In this document: positions 15,599-28,193 of the stretch, piece after piece | How the letters are laid out: each line of letters starts with the position of its first letter | Position numbering within the stretch: position 1 is the first letter of the stretch | Assembly: GCA_001683735.1 (NCBI GenBank) | Contig: LUGG01000024.1 | Coordinates: 372,001-436,000 of the forward strand | Direction: 5' to 3' | Source: Grifola frondosa | Taxonomy: Eukaryota; Basidiomycota; Agaricomycetes; Polyporales; Grifolaceae | Length of the DNA stretch: 64,000 bases | Notes under the pieces: model-generated | Told to the model about the DNA's origin: nothing | Seen by the model: the letters and a program-made list of their open reading frames with translations, nothing else | The model's database searches: none | Made by a program: the position numbers and the translations under genes

Positions 15599-18500
15599 TT
15601 AATAACTTGAACCATTGACCTGAGACCCATCAATTAGCGTTACTCTTGCCGATGACATGCCACAAGCATACCTTGTCTCTTAGCTGAGAAATGAACTGCT
15701 GGTAGCTGGGCAACACGTCCGCACGATCTTGAATTAGACAGCTAAGAGCCCACAACCGTAACGGAGGCTCTCCGTCTTCCTTGACCACATACAAATGTGG
15801 GTAATATGGTCCGCGCCGCATTTCCCGCGTCTTCTGGATAACAGCATTCAAACGCTGCGAGAACGGGTTGTCGAGTATCGGCAATGTCGTCTGTTGCGGT
15901 GAGATAAAAGGTTAGTTCGAAATCACGATAACGTCGACTCAGATTTTACGTACCTTGCCCCCTCGAAGTACTTCGTAATTAGGCAAGTTGAATACGTCTA
16001 TTATAAGCTGCGGCACTGCATCACGGCCGACCCACAAGAAAATTGTCTGGCCGTCCTCGATGAGGAACAATCCGTGGCGTTCGAGTCTCTCCGATGTCAA
16101 CGGAAGAGGCGGTGGCATGATCACGCCGTGCTCGCCTACAGTCCCGCACTAAAATTCACTGGTCAATTCAAATTCCCACTCATAAGGGCGTAACTCACCT
16201 CGGGGGGCATGTTGTGTAGAGAGTAAAACGAAGGGTATATGTAGGGCATGAGCAGCTGCGACGGCATGGATGTCAGAAGTGCTTGGGCATACGCCCTGAG
16301 GTCCGGGGGTATCTGGGCACTTTGTCGGATGCCAACCTGAGGACTATATGTCAGCATTATCATTTCTAAAGGTTCCCACTACAAAGCTCACGTTCTTCAG
16401 CAGCCCTAATACAAGGACAGGGAGCATCTTCAAGTTCTCCGACAACGCAAGCTGCGCGCTTGCGCCAGCACCCGCGGCTGTCATGCTCGCCTTGTACGCA
16501 CCAAGGATCTCCACCATCTTGTTGAAGAGCGCATCGCGACTGTCCTCGAGCTTGTGTGTGATGGATCGCTCGACACCTTTGTTTGCGAGCAGCGTGGCAA
16601 TAGCCACCTGGTCTGCAGACGCAAACACCTCCGAGAGATTGTTCGTCGTTGGTAGGGCGAGAGTGATGACACGAATTCTGCGCTCGCCTGTTATGGTGAT
16701 TAGTGAAACGATAATCAGTTGTAGCAAATGAACCGACCGTAGCAGGTTGTGTGAAGAACAGCAGTCTGAAAGACGACGAAAGGCGCTGTAATAGTGTCCT
16801 CGATCTGGACCTCGATCGCATACGACTGGTCTTGCGGCACTGCCGGCATCGCAAGCAGATCCGTAGAACGAACGAAGAAGTTTCCATGGAAGGAGGACAT
16901 GCGCAGGTCTGTACACGTCATACAAATGTTAGCAAGCTGTCCCAGTAATATATTGAAAAGAAGTGTGCACTTTTTGATGCACGGACACGCATAACCGCTT
17001 CCAACATGATGGGCATAGCCAGCACTTCTCCGAATTCGTGTGCGAACTTGACGGCATCTTCGGTGCGTGATGCATTGAAGGCAGGGTAGAAATAGGTTTG
17101 GCCGGAAGTATAGTGCGGCAGACACGCTAGCAGTAATTCTACGTTAGTATGAGCATGGAGTAAGTATCTCATCACGCACTAAGTGTCGCTACGTCCTGGT
17201 AGCCAGCGCTGAACAGGAACATGTCGACAGACACCTGCGCACGCGAACATTCGATCGCGAATGTCTTGTAGAACGGTGATGCCGCTTGCAATAAACCCGA
17301 CTCCTATAGTTTATTTACGATGAGAACACAAGTGCTCACCGAGCAAATATTATATTACCTTCGAGGTTCCTAAAATCTTCGGATCTTCTCTGTTCTTCAG
17401 AGCGCCAGCACCCACAGAGGGGAGACTGGAAGATAAAACCATAATTTTTCCGCCAATATGCGCCTATCACCCGTGAAATTTAGTTATGATCACAAAGTGG
17501 ACGAATAATAAGTACCATCAACTTGAAGGCTGCTTGAAGAGCGGGTCCGAGAGCACTACCAATCGTATGATTCTCCTGGAACATGTCACCAAGTCTCCAA
17601 GAAGTGCCTCCAATGATGGGCGCGCCTCCGTCAAGTTGACGAGTAAATCTGTAGGCTTGGGCAAAAAGACATCATCGATGTCCGACACAACGAGCATGCT
17701 CGACTCGGTAGTACCAGACTGAAAACAGTATAAGTACTGGACTACAATCCGCCATCAAATAACTCACCGGCAGCGAAAAGAAATAAAGTGAAATATCGAA
17801 CGCAACGATAGCAACCTTCGTACGCGAGTCTTCATTCGGGATACGGTCTAAGTTCTCCAGAATGGTCCGCGTCGCTGTTGCAACCATTCCCGACTGGATA
17901 GCATTATGGCTGACGTCGATCGAGAATACATAGACTGCGGGCTGCGGCGGCCGGACCATGTACTCGGTGGGCGCGACAAATTCAACGACAGCATGGTTCA
18001 GTTCTGCAGCGCCCACCGGTCTCCTGGTTGGTTCCGCACCTGGTCCCAATCGAATAGCTGGGGCACTTCGTTCGACATCGAGCACATGCAACACCGCCAT
18101 CTACACCTTTATCAGCCGCGGGTAGCAAAAGAAAACGCATGAGAGAGCACACACCGATTCCCGCCATCTATGAACTGCACATAAGGATTGATGTATGTCC
18201 TGCACCGTCTGCACCTCGCGATTACTGTGTCTGTCACCACCGGGACCGGGTCGTCGCCCTCCTTTACCGACCTATACGGCGTGATGACGAGTCCAAGCGG
18301 AATCTTCGACTTGTTCAGCAGTGAGTTTGACGTCGGAATCGCGTTCAAAGTGGAGCGCTGGTATGACGGGTCCGCATTTGCAAATGGCGAGGGTGAGATA
18401 CACGCGTTCGGCGGCAAACAAATGTCCGGTGGGGGCCTGTTTAGCTCGTGTGGCTCAGGGGGAGACGTCAATAGATTCGTCGTGAACAGACGGAGCGCCT

Positions 18501-19101
18501 TTTGACCCATGTTCATCTGCGAGAACTGATCCGCTAATGCGCCGACCTGCGGCGGCTGGTACACAGGCCCTTGGCCAAAACCGGGCGCATTGATGTACTC
18601 CGGTTCGGGTTGCACACCTCCGTAATAGGACGGCTGCTGTGGCTGCCCCTGCATCTGCTGCTGCTGGAACTGGTTCTCCGCCGCGAGTCCGGGAGTGAAG
18701 AGCTGCGCTGGCTGTTGGGCCCCCGGAGCTGCGCCATATACGGGACCAGTCGCTGCAAGGCCATCCGCGCCATAGTATGCTTGAGTCTGTCCTGCAGCGT
18801 ATTGACGGCGTTTTGCATGGTGGTGAGGAGGCGGAGACGTAGAAGGGGGCGGTTGGCTAGGTGCCTCCGGATCTGGGATGGGTGGTTCCCACTGTGTGTG
18901 CCCAGTGGCAGTTTCTGCATATCCTTGCTACATCAGAAAATAGAATTTTTGCTGCGAATAGGTCAGTACGTGCCAATGAATACATATCGCTGGTTGTTTT
19001 GGTCCCTGTGGTGACGTTCAGCCAAGAAGTGACAAACATGATTGAGAAACCAACCATTCCGCCGCCCAACCTGGAGGAAGCTGCTGAGATGGGGAGGCCA
19101 T
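15599..19101 (-). CDS. SEC24: COPII coat subunit Sec24, with N-terminal WW motif
   Basis: Cargo-binding subunit of the Sec23/Sec24 inner COPII coat on ER exit vesicles. The start at 19101 gives [16 protein letters not shown]. The exons then read [10 protein letters not shown] and [17 protein letters not shown], a WW-like motif with both tryptophans. A Pro/Gln/Tyr-rich segment follows, then the Sec24 zinc finger ([14 protein letters not shown] ... [17 protein letters not shown]), trunk ([20 protein letters not shown]), beta/helical domains and the gelsolin-like C-terminal region ([20 protein letters not shown]). The last intron joins QLRDK to VNGSSY-stop at 15599. One base seems missing near 18009 (GCGCTGCA), between DRW and AELNH. 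Adding a base restores the expected frame. As SEC24 is essential, a consensus error is favoured over a dead gene. Confidence 0.96.
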
Positions 19102-19950
19102 ACTCAAGAAAACTGAGCAGAGGTCAAGTTCAGAGCCTAATTGCTAGCGGAAGGGGTTTCGTTGAACGTGTCGCGTGTGGAGAGTTATGTAGGATTTAAC
19201 GCGCTAGCTCGGGACTGTCCGATAGGTCCTTAAATAATCAGATAAGTTCCTAACTTCGCTCTTACAATCTTCTTTTTTGGATGGGCACCACAAGCAACAA
19301 ACTTGGCTTGCTCTCCGGGTGTCAACATTTGATAAATTGAGACTTTTCTAAATCTATGGCGTATAGCACTAGGGAAGTAGCTAGCAAATCGGCAGAGAAG
19401 ACAACAACGTTCAAAATTAAGTTGATAGCAAAATCAAGTGTTTTTTGAGCCAATGATTACCACGCAATGTCGTTTGAAGCAAAAGTTTTGCCACGTCAAT
19501 TCGCACAGCATGGCGCGCTCGAGTCCAGCTTTTAACGTGGCGGACATGGAAAGTCAAATTGGGCAAGTGAGTAAGATCCCTTCCAGGAGCAGTGGCCTAC
19601 CAGGAGCGCCACTTATGAATACTGTGAGGCCAAGGTATCTAGCAATGCCACAAAAGTATAAGTACGACATGCACAAACTTCCTAATGTTTTAATAATACA
19701 GAAAAACAGTAACTCGCATAGCTCAAAATTAACGGATCGTATTGACCTATTTTCTGCTCGACCTACAACACCATGCCTCCCGCACGGCGGCTTACATATC
19801 TAGCAATTGGATGAGAAGGCGGGAAAAGTGTTCGCAGATCTGTGTTTGACTGTTTGACCTGTGAGCGGGAATATCACTGTTTTGCATTGCACATACTCGG
19901 GCGACAGATCGACCAATCTCGCGGACTTCGCTCTGGCGAAGAATGTTCAA
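19102..19950. other. Intergenic, SEC24 promoter side
   Basis: About 850 bases between the SEC24 5' end and the 3' end of the membrane-protein gene. A frame at 19438-19803 has no ATG at its start and no recognisable protein features. Nothing else is supported. Confidence 0.5.
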
Positions 19951-21565
19951 TCAAGGCAGTGATGGCGGGTCCTGCGCTGTAACTCCGCGGTCAAGCTCCC
20001 TGAGGGGTATCACGGCGCCGTCAACAGCTTCATGGGAAGGATCATCATCCAGATCGCCGTCCTCATGAACGTCGACCTGGTCATCAGAACCAGACGTGGC
20101 GAAAAAAGAGGTGAAGTTAGCGCCAAGAGTACGATTTGCTTGACGGAGATCGAGTATCATGCGTGAGGTGAGTATGGAGGTGATCCTGCATAGGATGTCT
20201 CAGTCATGGATTGGCATGGAAGATGGAGTAAAACAAACGGAGTGAAAAGAACGGCCACTAATGCTGGTCCCTGCAATGACTATTAACAAGACACAAGGGG
20301 GGAATTGATTGCCATAACACCCACATTCCATGCAGATATCATGATTTGAGCCACATTCATAAGCAGAAGCAATCTAATTTCATGAGTCAAACTCCTGGGT
20401 GCACTTGAAGCTTTGAAGACCTCACAGATAATACACAGTACCTGTTGTACAAAATCATCAGCACAGTATTGCTGGAAGGAAGGAAAAATATCTCGTACTA
20501 TCTCTCAACAACGTCAGAGACACAATGCCGATCCTGGTGTGAACGCGCGAAACAATTCTTTGCACGTCGATGGTCCTCTTCACGGTAAAGACTATCACAA
20601 GGGTATCGCATGCAATCATGAAAGCCCGAGCTACGATTACAACTAGAAACATGGTTCTGAAAAACGTGAAAGGAGCTATACGATTCTGAACACTCACGCC
20701 TATATACCTGAATTCATGGAGGGTAATATGGAAAACAGTCAAAAGACTCACTCGTCGTATATGTCTATGATCGGTGTGAAGACTGTGGTGCAGTCTCCAG
20801 AGTCAGACTGTACGGTTACCGATCGAATCCATATAAACTAAGGAATCAATTAGTGATTGTAAATACTAAGACGTTTAGCGGACAAACGAGATTGATGACG
20901 GGCGAACCATAGCCACGAGAAAAACGGTCATCGTGGGGAGCCATCGACGATCCATTAGAGCATACACTCTTAATGTGGAAAGCGCTTGAACTGATTCAGT
21001 ACCACATAATGCACAATTAGCAATGTTACATACCTGTGAAACAGAGCGATGCCAAGATCAGCTCGGACTGCAATAATCGTTGCAGATAGCGCAACTACAA
21101 GGCGCCATACGAACCGTTCAGTCTTTGGCACAGTAAAGGATCACATCAAAGCTTACGTCTAGATGTGAGGTTGGTGTAAGATCCTAGTTCTTTCATACAG
21201 GATGGCATACGCACGAGATGACTGGGTTCAGCTATTGTTACGGAGAGATATGTGAAGAGTGTGACGATCACATTTGCGTAGCGGTTGATCAAGAATAAAA
21301 GAGTCGCTCCAGAGAATGGCCTGTCCCATATGTATCGGACTTCAAACCCAAAGTGAGGAGATAGTCGAAGATGTGAGTGCTATAAAAAACAACCGCCCGA
21401 CAGGATGCTCTAAAAGGACGAATTCACCTCTCCCAACGGTGACGAAATATCTTCCCCAAATACTGAGAACGAAGCACACACGATCAGCCGGAACCCTGTC
21501 GTGTGAGATACTGAAATCACGACGTACTACTGTTCATATGCTTGAACGCGGTCTAACGATGACAT
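19951..21565 (-). CDS. DUF6533-type seven-helix membrane protein
   Basis: A multi-exon, hydrophobic protein of a family greatly expanded in Agaricomycetes; its molecular function is unknown. Recognisable pieces in order on the minus strand: DYLLTL...FEVRYIWDRPFSGATLL then LFLINRYANVIVTLFTYL (about 21340-21240), LVVALSATIIAVRADLGIAL (about 21110-21030), LSTLRVYALMDRRWLPTM (about 20970-20910), MFLVVIVARAFMIACDTLVI (about 20660-20600), SLTLLRDSTRYFSFLPAI (about 20500-20460), and a cytoplasmic tail beginning MILDLRQANRTLG (20160) that is acidic and ends at 19951. Between DYLLTL and FEVRYIW the frame is off by one at a GGG run (CCC at 21347-21349). A fourth G would fix it. The start at 21565 (MSSLDRVQAYEQ) is tentative. 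Confidence 0.7.
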
Positions 21566-22494
21566 GCTTAGCCAAGGCCGGAAGAATGTAGCACGAAAGA
21601 CAGGCAAGGGAGACTATGGGAAGACTTGAGAAAGTGAACACGGAGGAAAAGCGTGCCTCATAAGATTCACTCACTATGACAGAAGCGGGTCCCGTCGCAG
21701 TTAGATGCGACAACCAGATGAATTATACCGTCGGTTGCGGGACCAGAGGAGCCATCAACGTCTCTATTGAATTTCTCACTAATCCAGGCGTCAGGAAAAA
21801 CGGTCACGGCGGCTGTCAGTATTTTCTGACATCCTTAGGAAGGAGGTAACCACAAAGTAGTCACAAGTAAAAGATCATAAGAAGTCTGTTCGAAATGTGG
21901 TGTCCATTCATTATTGCCTGATACGATCTGCGCTCCGAGTTTCCAAAATTAGTACGGGTAACGTTTACGTTTATGAATATCAAGCGTCTTGATAATCGAT
22001 ATCTACGTACTTCGGGTCTGAGATGGACAGTTCCAGTCGTCGCGCTCGGGCCCAACGCGCGTCGCGGCGTTTGCTATCAATGCACAAATATCGTGTCCAT
22101 GGCCACTACTTAGTAAACGTGGTCAGTTGCCTATTGCAGATTAGTACATGTCACTGCCCGAAACGAGCCTAAGACTGTGCTTTGATTAGTATAATGTATG
22201 AATCATAGAATCGTGTAGATGAGTCCTCACCGGTCACCGTTCAGCAACACCCTGTTACCGACTTCCAAAATGCACATCGCCACAGTGTCTACAACTGAAC
22301 TTTGAATAGTGCGAATAAGGCCATCAATATTCGCCATTCGAATCACGCACGTCTTGCCGAACTACAAATTCTCGGCAGCAGCTTCCGCCGATATATAGTC
22401 ACCCACCGCCGAAAACTACCCTAAACTACCGCAGCCACGACATCCATTTAGGCTTGCGATCACCTCTTCAGCGACGATCGTGAATCATAAAGAC
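21566..22494. other. Divergent intergenic region
   Basis: Lies between the 5' ends of the DUF6533-type gene (-) and the BSC6-like transporter (+). No open frame with recognisable content. It presumably holds both promoters. Confidence 0.5.
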
Positions 22495-24423
22495 ATGAAG
22501 TCGACGGAGGTCATTGAACTGGGGCCTATAGCTGAGAACTCCGTCACCGAAAGGGCTCCTGCATCTGCTGTGTCTGCCTCCACTCCTGCTTCTCGCCGGA
22601 AGGCTCACATCCAATTCGCGACGCTCTGTTGGACTCTACCTTGCAGGATGGAATGACGGAACTACTGGCCCATTATTGCCACGGATTCAGAGTGTATATC
22701 ACGTAGGTCTTGCTTTTCTTACAGTGAATCGCTATATTAGAGGTTGCAGGTTGGATTTGCAGTGGTATCTCTGATTTTTGTATCCAATTGCATTGTGGGT
22801 AAATATCTTTCGCATCTCATTCCATAATTCTGAGTGCCCGCAGGGGTTTATAACCGCCGCCGCAGCCAATGTTGCACTAATGGACCGATTCGGGTTCGGT
22901 ATAGCATGTCTGCGGGTCTTTTAACCATGTTTGATGTCACTTATCTTCTTTTTCCGGTGAAGGTCATGGCTATAGGTGCGAAAATACCTGTGAAATTTGA
23001 GCCAATTTTGACAGATCAGTTTTGCAGGGGCTTCTGCACAGGCCATAGGGTATGCTCTCGAAGCTCCCCTCCGCTCTTCCCAGTGTTTGTGATCGCGTAC
23101 GCAATAAGCGGCTTTGGTATTGCCCTACAAGTAGGCGAATTTCAGATCGAGACACTAATACTTTAACCATCATTGAACAGGATGCAGGAGCCAATGGCTT
23201 TGTAGCGAGCTTGAAAGACAATGCCTCCACGAAGATGGGGATTCTGCACGCTGTCTATGGTGATAGCATTTCTATCAATAGTAGGAAATTTTACTCACAA
23301 TTGCTCAGGTGCGGGCGCGTTCTCATCGCCGTTGGTGGCGACACAATTCTCGGCCCTGCCACGATGGTCTTTCCATTTTCTGGTATCACTTGGTATCGCC
23401 CTATCGAACATTATTCTGCTCATTGCAGTGTTCCGTTTCAAGAATCAAGATGGTATCTCCCCTCTGTTTATCGGACGAACGTCAGATGTCTGAAATAGAC
23501 CAATTACGCAGATTGCCTTGCAGAAATCGGACAAGCTCCTCCTGCTGAGAGGACGGAGTCCGCTGAAGAAGGCGGAAAATACAAACAGATATTCCGACTC
23601 CGAGCGCTTCATCTGGTCGCATTTTTCATCCTTATCTACGTCGGTGTGGAAGTAACCATTGGAGGTGAGAGTTACTTCTTAGAACTTGATACTGATCAAG
23701 CATAACTTATAAACGTCAGGTTGGATTGTTACTTATGTGGTGGACCTCCGCGGAGGCGGTCCCTCAGCAGGATACATCTCATCGGGATTCTTTGGCGGTA
23801 CGTTTTAGCTGTGGTCCCAATGATGGTATTGCTACTGACATTCGATTAGCTGACACTTGGTCGCGTGGGGCTGTTATGGGTCAATCAGAAGGTCAGCAAC
23901 ATTCTAAGTGACCATACTTTAGGCTCACGTATCTCACAGATTGGCGAACGTCGTGTGATTTTCGTTTACGCCATTCTCGCTCTCGGTAGGTTGTGTTCTC
24001 ATCGTCGCACGTCCCGGGCTGAAATGATTTCTTCACGTTCCTATCAGTCTTGAACTAGTAGTCTGGCTAGTACCCTCTCTCATCGGCGGTGCTGTCGCAG
24101 TCTCATTCGTCGGCGTGCTCCTCGGGCCATCTACCCAATCGTGATGAACCATTCTAGCCGAATACTCCCACCGTGGCTGCTCACGGGATGTATTGGATGG
24201 ATCGCTGGCTTTGGAGCAACAGGCTCTGCATTGTGGCCGTTCCTCACTGGTGCACTCGCGTCTCGAGAGGGTATAAAGAGTCTTCAACCTCTGTGAGTGT
24301 TGTGCGCGTACGATTGGCGGGAATGATGTTACTTACTTTATCGAATCCAGACTTGTTTCAATGATGAGCTTCATGGTATTGTTGTGGGCCCTCGTTCCCA
24401 ACAGCCCCCGGAGGGTTGAATAA
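22495..24423 (+). CDS. MFS transporter, BSC6/fucose-permease-like
   Basis: Major facilitator superfamily permease of the plasma membrane; substrate unknown. MKSTEVIELGPIAEN starts at 22495. The transmembrane helices follow in order: VGFAVVSLIFVSNCIV, GFITAAAANVALMDRFGFG, PVFVIAYAISGFGIAL, the motif-bearing loop DAGANGFVASLKDNASTKMG, HFLVSLGIALSNIILLIAVF, VAFFILIYVGVEVTIGGWI, RGGGPSAGYISSGFFGG, VVWLVPSLIGGAVAVSFVGV, LLTGCIGWIAGFGATGSALW and SMMSFMVLLWALVP. The stop is at 24421-24423. It closely resembles fungal proteins annotated as Bypass of stop codon 6. Between GYALEAP and LFPVFVIAYA (about 23066-23072) the frame is off by one base. This is either a real lesion or one of the indel errors common in this window. 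Confidence 0.85.
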
Positions 24424-24841
24424 TAGGTATTTTCATCTGTTCCAAATTGCTGGATTTACGCATAGAAGGCTACATGATTGTGATACCGTGGTTGCCCTGC
24501 TCTTGGTTATATGTCAACGGATGTTCTGAGTCTGCATGTTCTCCCTGTTTGTCGTTTCTAGAGATGATCTCGAGCACTGAATCAGATTAATTATAATGGC
24601 ATTTCAGTGCCCACCTCAAGCTGTGTGCTTCTCTCCATGAGGATCATGGACCAAGTTGTTATAAAATGCCTTATTTCGACAAAAGGTTCTCTGTGCATTT
24701 GTTCGTAACCTCCGGCAAATGCCGTCCTTGTACTCGATCGATTACTTTCCGTTTTCGCGTTACTATTTCAAAGTCAGCGTTCCCACGCCCCTTCACCGTG
24801 ATCTCTGGCTAAAAGGGAGCGTGAAATCTATTCAGTTCTAC
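24424..24841. other. Intergenic, PWP2 promoter
   Basis: 418 bases between the transporter stop and the PWP2 start. AT-rich, with no open frame and no repeat noted. Confidence 0.5.
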
Positions 24842-27827
24842 ATGAAGGCGAATTATAAGGTATTTTGACGTGCAGATACCCTACGTTCATACCGCTTAAT
24901 TCCTGTCACCAGTTTTCCAATCTCTGCGGCACGGTTTACAGGCAGGGCAATATCGCCTTCACTCCCGATGGAAATTCAGTGCTAAGCCCTGTTGGTAATC
25001 GTGTGTCGGTGTTCGACCTTGTCAAGTGAGTGGTTTGTATCGACCTTCTGGAGGTCAGGTTCTGATTATAAACAGCAACAAGTCGTACACGTTCCCTTTT
25101 GAGAACAGGAAGAACATTGCCGCGATTGCTCTCAGTCCAGATGCGAATGTGTTGGTTAGCGTGGATGAAGGTACGCCGCGCCTGTGTTTGGTTGTCTCTA
25201 GTTTGACACCTTCCTAGATGGCCGTGCTCTGCTGGTAAACTTCAAACGGGGTGTTATCCTCCATCACTTCAATTTTAAAAAGCCTGTCAATGCAATCAAG
25301 TTCTCCCCTGACGGAAGGTGAGCACTGAGGTCGTAAGCGTTGCCGGCATAGCTGACCCCCGGTGGATATCGAGGTACATTGCGGTGACGCATGATTCCCA
25401 TATACAAGTATGGCGGACGCCGAACCATCTTATTCGAGAGTTCGCGCCGTTCAACTTGCATCGTACATACACTGGTCACCATGATGAGGTTCTCAGTATT
25501 GAATGGTCTCCGGATTCCAAGTGTGTAATATTTCACCCTCATTGGTTATCTCGTCGAACTGATTGCTTTGCAGATGCTTCATAACCACGTCACGAGACAT
25601 GACTGCACGTCTTTTCACCCTCGATCCCGTAGAAGGCTTCCGTCCTAAAACTTTTGCGGGCCACAAAGATGCAGTATTGGGTGCTTACTTCTCTGATGAG
25701 GGCAGAACGGTAGGCTTGGTTAGCAGTTTGTAGGTATGAAGCTAACGGTCTAATCGGCAGATATACACCGTAAGCCGAGATGGCGCTGTTTTCACTTGGC
25801 AAGCAAAACGCGCAGAGAGCGAATCTGACACTGATGACGATGAGCCTGCTGCGTCGACGTCGAGCGGAATAGGTCGCATTTCTAACGACATAGCCAACAC
25901 GCGATGGGGAGTGCAGAAGAAGAACTATTTCAAGCAACCTGGTACCAAAGTAGTCTGTAGCACGTTTCATCGCGCTTCCAATCTGCTCGTCGTCGGTTTC
26001 TCAACAGGTGTTTTCGGGCTTTGGGAGATGCCCGCTTTCTCGAACATCCACACCCTCAGCATCTCTCAAGAAAAAATCTCCTCGGTTGCGATTAACCCAT
26101 CGGGAGAGTGGCTTGCTTTCGGCGCGAAGAATCTTGGACAACTGCTCGTCTGGGAGTGGCAGTCCGAGTCGTATGTGCTCAAACAGCAGGGTCATTACTT
26201 CGACATGAACACACTCGCGTACTCGCCGGACGGCCAGCACGTTGCTACTGGAGGCGAGGACGGCAAAGTCAAGGTGTGGAATACAACCTCCGGATTCTGC
26301 TTCGTCACGTTTTCGGAGCATTCCTCAGCCATCTCCGCGGTGGAGTTCGCGAAGCAGGGCCAAGTCCTTTTCTCTGCGTCGCTCGATGGCACTCTACGAG
26401 CATTCGACCTAATTCGCTATCGCAACTTCCGTACATTCACGTCGCCAGCACCTGCGCAATTTGCATGCCTCGCGGTGGATCCTAGCGGTGAGGTCGTTGC
26501 TGCAGGTGCAGCGGACTCCTTCGAAGTGTACTTGTGGTCCGTACAGACAGGCAAGCTGCTGGACGTGCTCACAGGGCACGAGGCGCCCGTGAGCTCTCTT
26601 GCGTTTTCACCAACAGGGAATGTGCTTGCGAGTGGGTCCTGGGACAAGACGGTGCGCGTATGGAACGTGTTCGGTCGCTCCCGCGCCGTGGAGCCTTTCC
26701 AACTCAGTGCAGATGTGCTTGCAGTTGCCTTCCGGCCTGACGGAAAGGAGCTTGCAGCAGCGACACTTGATGGACAGGTCATGTTCTTCGACGTGGCTGA
26801 GGGAAAGCAAACAAACGTGATCGACGGGCGAAAGGACGTGTCTGGAGGCAGGAAGGTGGACGATCGTGTGACGGCAGCGAACAGCGCGTCTGGGAAGGCG
26901 TACAATAGCCTCGCCTACACCGCAGACGGAAGATGCGTCATCGCAGGTGGTAACAGCAAATACGTAGTGATTTACGATGTGCGGGACGGCGTTATGGTCA
27001 AGAAGTTCCAGATCTCGCAAAATTTGAGTCTGGATGGGACAGAGGAGTTCCTGGATAGTCGGAAGATGACGGAGGCGGGGAACTTGGACCTGATCAACAA
27101 TCGTGGAGACGAGAGTGACCTCGAGGACCGCATGGACTATGCGTTGCCGGGGGCAACGCGCGGCGACATGTCGAAACGACGCTACCGCCAGGAGGCCCGC
27201 ACTAAGTGCGTGCGGTTCTCGCCAACGGGGCGCGCGTGGGCAGCTGCATCGACGGAGGGCCTCCTAATCTATTCCGTTGACGATAATATCACGTTCGACC
27301 CTTTTGATCTTGACATCGATCTCACACCACAGGCCCTGCTCAGTGTGTTAGCGCAGCGCGAGTTCTTGAAGGCGCTCGTGATGGCGTTCCGCCTGAATGA
27401 GCGTCCGCTGATACACAGAGTGTACGAGGCTGTGCCGCGTGCGGACATCCGATTACTCGCGCGGCAGCTGCCCGTTGTGTATGTCGGCACGCTACTGCGG
27501 TTTGTGGCGGAACATATGGAGCGGAGCCCGCACGTAGAGTTCGACTTGCTGTGGGTAAGCGCGTTACTGAGTGCACATGGCCGGCACCTCAGAGACCATG
27601 CGGGAGAGTATGCGAGTGTGTTGAGGGCGGTGCAGAAAGGATTGATTGACTTCGAGCAACTGATCTCGAGACTGTGAGTGTTCTTTTTTGTCCGTATTAA
27701 CATCTAGCTGATGTTCGCGCTGTTGAGATGTGATGATAACACCTCTACACTTGCGTATTTGATTGACCAGGCGAAGGTCAAACACATAAATGCTAGTGTA
27801 GAAATGCAGGATAGTACGATGTCGTGA
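24842..27827 (+). CDS. PWP2: Periodic tryptophan protein 2, U3 snoRNP / SSU processome
   Basis: Scaffold of the UTP-B subcomplex acting on pre-18S rRNA in the nucleolus. It starts MKANYK at 24842, then FSNLCGTVYRQGNIAFTPDG. Tandem WD40 repeats follow (for example HDSHIQVWRTPN, SRDGAVFTWQAK, GGEDGKVKVWNTTSGF, SASLDGTLRAFDL, ASGSWDKTVRVWNVFGRS). After these come an acidic insert and an Utp12-type C-terminal helical domain (LLARQLPVVYVGTLLRFVAE). The long exon closes with SRL and TGA at 27677. However, a GTGAGT...GTTGAG intron there joins to CDDNTSTLAYLIDQAKVK and a stop at 27825-27827, which better fits the family. The gene looks intact. Its 3' end abuts family copy 2 in convergent orientation. 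Confidence 0.96.
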
Positions 27828-28193
27828 TAATATGTGCAAAAGTGGAGTAAATCATACCGTAATGGATTACTCTTCCCTGCCTTTTCAGTGTAATCTCTTC
27901 ACGGGGTCGTCTAAGGTGGTGCGGGGAGAAGTCCATTTCTGAGCGAGATGTCTCCGAAAAACTCTGTAAAGCGACACCTGGGCGGACCAGGTTTGGGTAT
28001 ATATGCCATGCAACACGACGAAGTGAAAACAAAGGTGACCGTTTGGTATACACCACCTTCGCAATAGAGACTTGAGCTCCATTCTGCTGATGACAGATGT
28101 TAACATGAGGCAGACATAAAACCGACAACACGAAGGGCAACAAGGGGACATGCCGGACATCGAACATACGATTCTGGAGTTCCAACCAAATAA
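27828..28193. other. Convergent spacer, PWP2 / family copy 2
   Basis: This spacer holds the 3' flank of copy 2. It is homologous to 3639-4085 downstream of copy 1 and, more weakly, to 62937-63292 downstream of copy 3. No gene. Confidence 0.7.

Noticed and set aside
19438..19803. 121-codon frame as a gene
   Set aside because: It begins with GTG rather than ATG, has unremarkable composition and no recognisable domain.
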